DNA of 5,174 nucleotides from an uncultured Eubacteriales bacterium. Its GTDB lineage: Bacteria; Bacillota; Clostridia; Oscillospirales; Acutalibacteraceae. Where the stretch lies: positions 1 through 5,174 of the forward strand of contig ONWI01000217.1 of the NCBI GenBank assembly GCA_900321515.1, written 5' to 3'. Positions 1-5,099 of this stretch are shown here, piece after piece. Every line of letters starts with the position of its first letter. Position 1 is the stretch's first letter. Under the pieces are notes generated by a model. That model saw nothing but the letters and a program-made list of their open reading frames with translations. It had not been told where the DNA came from and ran no database searches. A program made the translations under genes and the position numbers.

Positions 1-909
1 ATGTGGCAATAGTTTTGAGAGAGAATTTACAAAATCTTTGTTAATATTTTCCGAAAAATCTCTCTGTATCCTGCTGTCAAGCTGTTCGAGGCTGAGAGCG
101 GGCTTTAAATCTATTGAGATCCTATACTTTTTTTTCGGATCACGCATGTGAGAACTGGCGCTGAGTATCACCGGTCCGGACATACCGAAGTGTGTGAAGA
201 GCATTTCTCCGAAGTCTTTGTAGATCACCTTGCCGCTGTCAGCTTCCGATACTTTGATCGAAATATTTCTCAGCGAAAGTCCCTGCGCTTCGGCGCATTC
301 CTTTCCCTCGGTTACCAGAGGGACAAGCGAAGGCTTGGGCTTGACAACAGTGTGACCCGCGCTTTTGGCAAAAATATAGCCGTCCCCTGTCGAACCTGTC
401 AGCGGATATGACTTGCCGCCTGTTGCTATCACGCACTGGGAACAGGATATGTCTCCCCCATTTTTGACTCTGACTCCCTGAATCGCTCCGTTTTCGATGA
501 TTAAACTTTCCGCAGTGTCCCGTATCACATGAACTCCGTTTTTTTTGCAATAATCAATGAGCGCGTTGTTGATATCGGCAGACTTGTCCGATACCGGAAA
601 TACGCGGTTTCCTCTCTCAACCTTCAGCGGTACGCCATGAGACTCGAAAAAATCCATTACATCGCGGTTGGAAAACCTTGAAAACGCGCTGAAAAGAAAC
701 TTGGAATTCACAGGGATATTGGAAAAAAATACGTCCCTTGTGCAGTCGTTTGTGACATTGCACCGTCCCTTGCCGGTAATCAGCAGCTTTTTGCCGTTGC
801 GCTGATTTTTTTCAATCAGCGCGACAGACGCTCCGGTTTCCGCGGCAGTTCCGGCTGCCATCATGCCTGCCGGTCCCCCGCCTATCACTATGATATCGTA
901 AGCCGTCAT
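1..909 (-). CDS. HI0933/YhiN-family FAD-dependent oxidoreductase, 3' end beyond window
   Basis: This reading frame is open from an ATG at 909 to the window edge: 303 codons, no stop, so the C-terminus is missing. Members of the family (HI0933/YhiN, also labelled BaiN or aminoacetone oxidase family) are usually about 400 residues, so about a quarter is absent. Visible motifs: the N-terminal dinucleotide-binding loop GGGPAG at residues 10-15 with the ribose-binding acidic residue E33; the family signature GKKLLITGKGRCNVTN at 39-54; the second FAD-contact region ATGGKSYPLTGSTGDGY at 162-178; and GEMLFTHFGMSGPVIL at 234-249, a hallmark of this family. It is probably a soluble cytosolic flavoprotein; there is no signal peptide. 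The physiological substrate of most members is unsettled, so I name no reaction. The start is fixed by GGAGGA at 916-921, six bases upstream, and the gene overlaps the regulator stop by 4 bases (ATGA), implying translational coupling. It is unusually rich in 7-8 base A or T runs. Confidence 0.93.
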   Translation of the reverse strand, partial: MTAYDIIVIGGGPAGMMAAGTAAETGASVALIEKNQRNGKKLLITGKGRCNVTNDCTRDVFFSNIPVNSKFLFSAFSRFSNRDVMDFFESHGVPLKVERGNRVFPVSDKSADINNALIDYCKKNGVHVIRDTAESLIIENGAIQGVRVKNGGDISCSQCVIATGGKSYPLTGSTGDGYIFAKSAGHTVVKPKPSLVPLVTEGKECAEAQGLSLRNISIKVSEADSGKVIYKDFGEMLFTHFGMSGPVILSASSHMRDPKKKYRISIDLKPALSLEQLDSRIQRDFSENINKDFVNSLSKLLPH

Positions 910-1775
910 ATGTTTTCCTCCGGCTTCTGATAGATGTCGTACTCGTCCCAGATCTCCTCGAGACGCCGGAAAGTGTCGGAAACTTCGCTCTGATTGCGCT
1001 TGATGGCTGCGACTATAAGGGCGTTTATCACGCTCATGGGCGCCACGAGAGAATCAACTATCGACACCATATCGCTCTTGGCTATTAATGCGCATTCGGC
1101 ATACTGCACCAGAGGCGACGACATGCTGTCCGTGATGGCTATTATGTTCGCGCTCTTTGTATTGGCAAATTTGAGGGCGGCGATGGCACTGTTGCAATAT
1201 CTGGGAAAGCTGATTCCGATGACGCAGGCACGACTGTCCACATGCATCATCTGGGCAAGCGTATCGCTCTCATTGGACGGGTCGATTACCACAACATTTC
1301 TGAAAATCAGCTTAAGATAATATCCCAGAAATACCGCGAGAGCCTCCGCGCTCCTTGCACCTAATATGTAAATGTTCTCGGCTTTACAGATCATCTCCAC
1401 CGCCTTGTCAAAGTGTTCCCTGGACGATTCACTGAGTGTGCGGCGGATCTTGTCCACATCGGATGTAAGTACATTTTCAAGAATCTCATCGTCTTTTATC
1501 CGACTGCATGCGACGTCTATCCTTTGAACGGATGTCAGGCGGTTGCGGATCATCTCCTGAATTGCCTTTTGCAGTCCGGGATATCCGTCATAGCCGAGTT
1601 CCGTAGCAAAACGCACAACGGTCGATTCGCTGACTCCGACGGTTCTGCCGAGTGTGGAGGCGGTCATGAACGCCGCCTTGTCGTACTTCTCACAAATATA
1701 ATCCGCAATTGCCTTCTGCCCCTTGGAAAATCCGGAATAGCCCGAATTTATGGCATTGATAAGCGAATTACTCAT
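906..1775 (-). CDS. MurR/RpiR-family transcriptional regulator (HTH + SIS)
   Basis: This encodes a 289-residue cytosolic DNA-binding regulator of normal length for the MurR/RpiR family. Residues 1-75 form the N-terminal HTH_6-type domain; the recognition segment is around 38-72, including TLGRTVGVSESTVVRFATELGY, written here only as positions 41-62 with key SESTVVRF. Residues about 125-255 form a SIS (sugar isomerase) domain: NIYILGARSAEALAVFLGYY at 134-153, IGISFPRYCNSAIAALKFA at 186-204 and IIAITDSMSSPLVQYAECA at 211-229. SIS domains in this family bind phosphosugars such as MurNAc-6-P or GlcN-6-P and set DNA binding, but the ligand here cannot be read from sequence. GAGGG at 1782-1786 lies six bases from the ATG and supports the start. 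It is the first gene of a unit with the downstream flavoprotein gene, sharing ATGA. Its upstream region carries inverted repeats, so autoregulation is plausible. No sugar transport or catabolic gene is visible beside it, so the regulon is unknown. Confidence 0.95.
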   Translation of the reverse strand: MSNSLINAINSGYSGFSKGQKAIADYICEKYDKAAFMTASTLGRTVGVSESTVVRFATELGYDGYPGLQKAIQEMIRNRLTSVQRIDVACSRIKDDEILENVLTSDVDKIRRTLSESSREHFDKAVEMICKAENIYILGARSAEALAVFLGYYLKLIFRNVVVIDPSNESDTLAQMMHVDSRACVIGISFPRYCNSAIAALKFANTKSANIIAITDSMSSPLVQYAECALIAKSDMVSIVDSLVAPMSVINALIVAAIKRNQSEVSDTFRRLEEIWDEYDIYQKPEENI

Positions 1776-1860
1776 TACGATCCCTCACATCACAGGTGCT
1801 TTTCTCTTTACATTTATATAAATTTTCGGAAAAAGATACCTGTGCAATATTAACGCAAAA
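1776..1860 (-). promoter_or_regulatory. Probable promoter/operator region of the RpiR-family gene
   Basis: These 85 bases lie between the smpB terminator and the regulator start and must hold any promoter of the second unit. On the minus strand an AT-rich core contains the 12-bp perfect palindrome ATTTATATAAAT (1812-1823), which includes a -10-like TATAAA. The best upstream -35-like hexamer, TTGCAC (1842-1847), gives a spacer of 19 or more, so a sigma-A promoter is only weakly supported. TTTTCGGAAAA (1823-1833) is a second short palindrome. A 7-bp inverted repeat, CACAGGT at 1791-1797 and ACCTGTG at 1838-1844, brackets this core. Such symmetry suggests an operator, possibly for the regulator itself, but this is inference. 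Confidence 0.45.
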
Positions 1861-1895
1861 GGCACTCGCAATTTTTCAAGGAATTTGCGAATGCC
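1857..1895 (-). terminator. Rho-independent terminator after smpB
   Basis: Positions 1861-1871 and 1885-1895 form an 11-bp stem (GGCA, one wobble, then TCGCAA on the plus strand), followed on the minus strand by TTTTGCGTTAATATT. The non-Watson-Crick position (1865/1891) is C against A on the plus strand but G against U in the minus-strand RNA. The structure is therefore better paired in the minus-strand transcript, and its T-run lies on that side too. Starting 7 bases past the smpB stop, it ends the dnaX-ybaB-recR-smpB unit and insulates the regulator gene. Confidence 0.82.
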
Positions 1896-1901
1896 GTGTT
1901 G

Positions 1902-2372
1902 TTATTGATTTTTCTGTTTCAACGCTCTGTCGATGGCGCGTTTTGCATCGCGCTTGGCAGCGTCCTCCCGCTTGTCGTAGAGTTTTTTGCCTTTGCAGAG
2001 GCCTATCTGCACCTTGACCAAGGAACCTTTGAAGTAAAGCGACAGCGGAACTATTGAATAGCCTGCCTGCTTTACGCTGCTGTAAAGGTGCGCTATTTCC
2101 TTCTTGTGCAAGAGAAGTCTTCTGACCCGCAGGGGATTTACATTGAATATATTGCCATGGTCATACGGGCTGATGTGCATGCCCTTGATGAAGAGCTGAC
2201 CTTCCTCAATGGAGCACCATGCCTCTTTGATATTCACCTTGCCCTGCCGGAGGGATTTGACCTCTGTGCCGGTAAGTTCGATACCCGCCTCATACGATTC
2301 CTCGACAAAATATTCGTGATACGCCTTTTTGTTCTGGGCAATGCTTCTGTTTGCTTCCTTATCCTTTGGCAT
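1902..2372 (-). CDS. smpB: SsrA (tmRNA)-binding protein SmpB
   Basis: SmpB binds alanyl-tmRNA and brings it to ribosomes stalled on mRNAs without a usable stop codon, so that trans-translation tags the product and frees the ribosome. At 156 residues it has the usual length. Family motifs are all present: NKKAYHEYFVEESYEAGIEL at 14-33, GTEVKSLRQGKVNIKEAW at 35-52, NPLRVRRLLLHKKEI at 79-93 and GYSIVPLSLYFKG at 104-116. The basic C-terminal tail begins LCKGKKLYDKREDAAKRDAKR at 125-145 (key KGKKLYDKRE); it inserts into the empty mRNA channel and decoding centre. The ATG at 2372 lies 11 bases after the recR stop, and its Shine-Dalgarno TGAGGTGA (2379-2386) contains that stop. The stop is TAA, with a hairpin terminator just after. 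smpB is more familiar to me beside rnr or secG, so its place at the end of a recR operon is notable. No ssrA (tmRNA) gene is visible here. Confidence 0.97.
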   Translation of the reverse strand: MPKDKEANRSIAQNKKAYHEYFVEESYEAGIELTGTEVKSLRQGKVNIKEAWCSIEEGQLFIKGMHISPYDHGNIFNVNPLRVRRLLLHKKEIAHLYSSVKQAGYSIVPLSLYFKGSLVKVQIGLCKGKKLYDKREDAAKRDAKRAIDRALKQKNQ

Positions 2373-2378
2373 TTTGAT

Positions 2379-2386
2379 TCACCTCA
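2379..2386 (-). promoter_or_regulatory. smpB ribosome binding site overlapping the recR stop
   Basis: The minus strand reads TGAGGTGA, ending 6 bases before the smpB ATG. Its first three bases are the recR stop codon, so ribosomes ending on recR stop on the smpB initiation site. This supports translational coupling and fixes the smpB start. Confidence 0.7.
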
Positions 2387-2983
2387 TAATTCGCTGCGTC
2401 CGTCAAGCGCACGCTTGAGTGTGACCTCGTCGGCATATTCAAGGTCGCCGCCGACAGGTATGCCGTAGGCAAGCCTTGTTACCTTGACTCCGAGAGGCTT
2501 TATCAGTCTGGAGAGATACATTGCCGTCGCTTCGCCCTCGACCGTCGGATTGGTCGCCATAATAACCTCATTCACTTCTCCCGCGTTAATGCGCGTGAGA
2601 AGCTCCTTGACGCAGAGCTGTTCGGGACCTATGCCGTCCATCGGCGAGATACAGCCGTGAAGCACATGATAGACCGCGTTGAATTCATGTGTGCGTTCGA
2701 GCGCGATAACGTCCTTCGGTTCGGCAACCACGCAGATAATTGATTGGTCCCTCGAATTATTGGCGCATATCGGACAAAGCTCTTCGTCCGTCAGATTGCA
2801 GCATACAGAGCACTTGCGTATTTTTTCCTTTGCTTCGATAATGGCATTGACAAACGCCTCTGACTCCTGCTTGGGTTGGTCGAGTATATAGAGGGCGAGC
2901 CTCTGGGCGCTTTTTTTGCCTATGCCGGGCAGTTTTTCAAACTGCTCTATCAGCCTTGTAAGCGGTGCTACTCTGTAAGCCAA
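2384..2983 (-). CDS. recR: Recombination mediator RecR, TTG start
   Basis: RecR acts with RecO (and RecF) to load RecA on SSB-coated single-stranded DNA in gap and break repair. The 199-residue length is typical. Domains in order: helix-hairpin-helix around 8-30 with LPGIGKKSAQRLA at 18-30; a zinc finger with C58, C61, C70 and C73; a Toprim domain about 82-175 with CVVAEPKDVIALERTHEF at 84-101, the HGCISPMDGIGPE segment at 109-121 and ATNPTVEGEATAMYL at 143-157; and a C-terminal segment TRLAYGIPVGGDLEYADEV at 169-187. The start is TTG at 2983, directly abutting the ybaB TGA in the same frame. It is preferred because family similarity begins at once (AYRVAPLTRLIEQFEKLPG) and the next internal Met, at 115, lies beyond the HhH and zinc motifs. 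Upstream is a weak G-rich site inside the ybaB end, so reinitiation after ybaB is likely. Confidence 0.97.
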   Translation of the reverse strand: MAYRVAPLTRLIEQFEKLPGIGKKSAQRLALYILDQPKQESEAFVNAIIEAKEKIRKCSVCCNLTDEELCPICANNSRDQSIICVVAEPKDVIALERTHEFNAVYHVLHGCISPMDGIGPEQLCVKELLTRINAGEVNEVIMATNPTVEGEATAMYLSRLIKPLGVKVTRLAYGIPVGGDLEYADEVTLKRALDGRSEL

Positions 2984-2986
2984 TCA
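2981..2986 (-). promoter_or_regulatory. Abutting TGA-TTG stop/start junction, ybaB to recR
   Basis: On the minus strand the ybaB stop TGA (2984-2986) is followed with no gap by the recR TTG start (2981-2983), and both genes use the same frame. Only G-rich sequence (GGGGATGGGA in the last ybaB codons) serves as a ribosome site. The arrangement favours termination-reinitiation and probably keeps RecR output below or tied to YbaB. Confidence 0.75.
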
Positions 2987-3337
2987 GAATCCCATCCCCG
3001 GAAGCGACAAACCGCCGGTAACCGCGTTCATCTTTTCTTCCTTGTCGGAGTTGATGCTGCGGATGACCTCATTGACGGCTCCGGTGATCATGTCAGCGAG
3101 CATTTCGGGATCTTCGGGGTCGATTGCTTCGGGGCTGATGGTGAGATTGGTTATCTCCATCTTGCCCAGCATGGTGACGGTGACGGCATTGCCGCCTGTG
3201 CTGACGGTGTATTCTTTCTGGTCAAGCTCGGCAGATACTTTTTCCATTTCTTCCTGAATTTTCTGAGCCTGCTTTGCGATCTGGCTCATGTTGGTTGCCT
3301 GTCCTGAGCCGTAACCCTTGGGTAATCTTGATTTCAT
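2984..3337 (-). CDS. ybaB: YbaB/EbfC-family nucleoid-associated protein
   Basis: This is a small (117-residue) DNA-binding protein of the YbaB/EbfC family. Members form dimers with a tweezer-like shape, bind DNA and coat the nucleoid; the exact role is not settled. Visible features: a long N-terminal amphipathic helix about 17-42 (MSQIAKQAQKIQEEMEKVSA at 17-36), the beta-rich core TVSTGGNAVTVTMLGKMEI at 44-62, the acidic LTISPEAIDPEDPEMLADMI at 65-84 and the usual C-terminal TGGLSLPGM at 107-115. The gene between dnaX and recR is a classic bacterial order (yaaK in Bacillus subtilis), which supports the assignment. The ATG at 3337 is 12 bases after the dnaX TAG and has AGGAGG at 3346-3351. Met17 is an alternative start, but it lacks an equally good ribosome site. 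The TGA stop abuts the recR TTG. Confidence 0.96.
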   Translation of the reverse strand: MKSRLPKGYGSGQATNMSQIAKQAQKIQEEMEKVSAELDQKEYTVSTGGNAVTVTMLGKMEITNLTISPEAIDPEDPEMLADMITGAVNEVIRSINSDKEEKMNAVTGGLSLPGMGF

Positions 3338-3345
3338 TATAATAG

Positions 3346-3351
3346 CCTCCT
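3346..3351 (-). promoter_or_regulatory. ybaB Shine-Dalgarno overlapping the dnaX stop
   Basis: The perfect AGGAGG on the minus strand shares two bases with the dnaX TAG stop (TAGGAGG) and lies 8 bases from the ybaB ATG at 3337. It supports that start over the internal Met17 and suggests that ybaB translation is coupled to the end of dnaX. Confidence 0.8.
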
Positions 3352-5029
3352 AATTTTCCTCCACGTCGATTCCCGCTTCCTGAGCGCGCCGGATGATCTT
3401 CTCGGCGGAAGCAAGCGGGATATCTTCGGATTTGTTTTTTTCAGATGGTTTATTTTGAACTGCTCCCGACGGGGTGTATGGTCCCAGCCGGCAGTCGATT
3501 CCGGAAATTTGTCTTACGATATTTTTTATAGATTCCTTGACCTGCGATGTTCTCAGCATGTCCCTGCCGAAGCCGCCGGTTTCAATGAGCAGATACTTGC
3601 CGTTGATAAATGCCCTTGAATCGGCAAGTACGCTGTAAGCCGCCTGATTGGTCACCTGGAGCGCTTCCATGACGCGGTTCCATTCGCCGTAGAGCTTTGC
3701 GCTGTCGCTCAATTCACGGACGTTGACCGATGCGCCGCCTTTTTCGGCGGAAGGTTTGCTCTCCGGTTCGGATGTGCTGCCGTATATAGGCACTGTCTGC
3801 GTCGAAGGTCTGCTTTGCAGCAAACCGGAACGCACCATGCGCTCCAGCGCTTCCACGCGTGAGATCAGAGAATTCAGTGCGGCGCTCTGATCCGGCGCGG
3901 TTTGCTGCCTTGCCGTCACGGAAGGCTGCGCGGCTTGTGTGACGTTGTCGGGAACGCCGCAGATTCTGATGAGCACAGTCTCCATTTCTACTCGCTTGTT
4001 GACTCCGCGCGCCATTTTTTCATACGACAACTGAAGGAGATTTAATATCCCGATAGCTCTTTCCGACGTGAACTGGGCAGCAGTCTGCTTCAGTTCGGTC
4101 AGCTCCGCCTCGGAAGCGACAATCAGACCTTCCGGATCCTTGACCGTGCAAAGTATCATGATGCTGCGGAAATAGCTTATCAACTCGTCACAGAGCCTTA
4201 TCATATCCTTTGAATTGGCGTACAGTTCGCTTATGAGCTTCATAAGGGCTGCCGGGTCGCGTCTGGCTATGTCGCCGGCAATCTCGTTGATATACCCGGT
4301 TCCTGCCATTCCGACTGTCTCGCAGACGGTAAGGGCATTGACCTGCCGACTCTTCCCCATCGCCTGATCGAGAATGGAAAGCGCGTCGCGCATACCTCCG
4401 TCCGCAAGCCTTGCTATCATCAGTCCGGCTTCATCGTCGATGTCGCCGCCCTCCTGCTGCGCGATGTATCTGAGCCTGTCGCATATCGCCTGCGGTGTGA
4501 CCCTGTGAAAATCAAACCGCTGACACCTTGACAGAATCGTTGCGGGCAGCTTGTGAGGTTCGGTGGTAGCAAGTATGAATATGACATATGACGGCGGTTC
4601 TTCGAGCGTTTTGAGCAGTGCGTTGAAAGCCTCCGTGGTGAGCATGTGCACTTCGTCCACAATGAAAACGCGGTACTTTGCCTGCGCCGGTGTGTACCGG
4701 ATTTCCTCAAGAAGATCTCGGATATCCTCTATCTTGCGGTTGGACGCGGCGTCCATCTCGGTGACGTCCATTATGCTTTCGTCTTCGATGCCGCGGCAGA
4801 TCTCGCACTCTCCGCAGGGATTCCCCTCTATTGGATTCAGACAGTTGACCGCCTTGGCGAATATCTTGGCACAGGTGGTTTTGCCTGTGCCTCTGGATCC
4901 CGTGAAGAGATAGGCATGGGCAATTCTTCCCGTGACAAGCTCATTTTTAAGCGTTTCGGTTACATGAGGCTGTCCGACTACATCCGCAAATGTCTTTGGC
5001 CGCCATTTGCGGTAAAGAACCTGATACAT
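3350..5029 (-). CDS. dnaX: DNA polymerase III subunit gamma/tau (DnaX clamp loader)
   Basis: DnaX is the AAA+ motor subunit of the clamp loader, which opens the beta clamp and places it on primed DNA in the replisome. The 559-residue protein starts MYQVLYRKWRPKTF, the family N-terminus. Visible motifs: Walker A GSRGTGKTT at 44-52; zinc-binding C63, C72, C75 and C78 (PCGECEIC at 71-78); Walker B VFIVDEVH at 121-128; sensor 1 ILATTEPHKLP at 152-162; the SRC arginine-finger motif at 167-169; sensor 2 GGMRDALSILDQ at 211-222. Domain III continues to about 360, ending RICGVP. A Q/S/T/P-rich linker with a short helical segment (SLISRVEALERMV, 387-399) spans about 361-435, followed by a tau-like C-terminal domain, about 436-520, and a charged tail. 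ATG 5029 is chosen because AGGAGGGG lies 5 bases upstream. An in-frame ATG at 5149 would translate the SRP RNA and terminator. The stop is TAG. No gamma-forming slippery site is seen near the domain III boundary. Confidence 0.97.
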   Translation of the reverse strand: MYQVLYRKWRPKTFADVVGQPHVTETLKNELVTGRIAHAYLFTGSRGTGKTTCAKIFAKAVNCLNPIEGNPCGECEICRGIEDESIMDVTEMDAASNRKIEDIRDLLEEIRYTPAQAKYRVFIVDEVHMLTTEAFNALLKTLEEPPSYVIFILATTEPHKLPATILSRCQRFDFHRVTPQAICDRLRYIAQQEGGDIDDEAGLMIARLADGGMRDALSILDQAMGKSRQVNALTVCETVGMAGTGYINEIAGDIARRDPAALMKLISELYANSKDMIRLCDELISYFRSIMILCTVKDPEGLIVASEAELTELKQTAAQFTSERAIGILNLLQLSYEKMARGVNKRVEMETVLIRICGVPDNVTQAAQPSVTARQQTAPDQSAALNSLISRVEALERMVRSGLLQSRPSTQTVPIYGSTSEPESKPSAEKGGASVNVRELSDSAKLYGEWNRVMEALQVTNQAAYSVLADSRAFINGKYLLIETGGFGRDMLRTSQVKESIKNIVRQISGIDCRLGPYTPSGAVQNKPSEKNKSEDIPLASAEKIIRRAQEAGIDVEEN

Positions 5030-5034
5030 CAGAA

Positions 5035-5042
5035 CCCCTCCT
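5035..5042 (-). promoter_or_regulatory. dnaX Shine-Dalgarno that sets the start
   Basis: AGGAGGGG on the minus strand lies 5 bases from the ATG at 5029. It picks that ATG over the upstream in-frame ATG at 5149, and it sits just past the upstream hairpin's tail. Confidence 0.85.
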
Positions 5043-5050
5043 GTCTCCGT

Positions 5051-5089
5051 TTTTAAAACAATAGAATAGTCCGCGTAAACGCGGACTAT
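5051..5089 (-). terminator. Hairpin terminator or attenuator between SRP RNA and dnaX
   Basis: ATAGTCCGCG (5066-5075) and CGCGGACTAT (5080-5089) form a perfect 10-bp, GC-rich stem with a 4-base loop. On the minus strand it is followed by TCTATTGTTTT, a moderately T-rich tail; on the plus strand the bases after the stem are A-rich, so the minus strand is the working direction. It probably forms the 3' end of SRP RNA transcripts. Only 36 bases lie between it and the dnaX ATG, so it may also act as a partial terminator controlling readthrough into dnaX. Confidence 0.78.
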
Positions 5090-5099
5090 AAAATAAGAC

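Noticed and set aside
239..550. 103-codon minus-strand frame inside the flavoprotein gene
   Set aside because: It is an alternative frame of the same strand within a strongly conserved coding region. It could only be reached by slipping at the 8-A run (539-546), and the result has no recognisable fold.
801..820. Perfect 7-bp hairpin GCTGATT...AATCAGC within the flavoprotein gene
   Set aside because: It lies in conserved coding sequence (around IEKNQ, residues 32-36), its loop is the A run, and no T-tract follows on either strand, so it is not a terminator.
1413..1853. 146-codon plus-strand frame opposite the regulator
   Set aside because: It is antisense to a clearly conserved HTH-SIS gene, runs into the intergenic region, and its translation resembles no protein I know.
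2984..2986. TGA recoded as a sense codon in this genome
   Set aside because: The regulator, ybaB and recR all end at TGA exactly where their families end, and tryptophan is encoded by TGG (for example in DnaX RKWRP), so the standard bacterial code fits.
2876..3307. 143-codon plus-strand frame opposite recR and ybaB
   Set aside because: It spans the junction of two well-supported minus-strand genes and is cysteine/phenylalanine-rich, as shadow frames often are; no ribosome site supports it.
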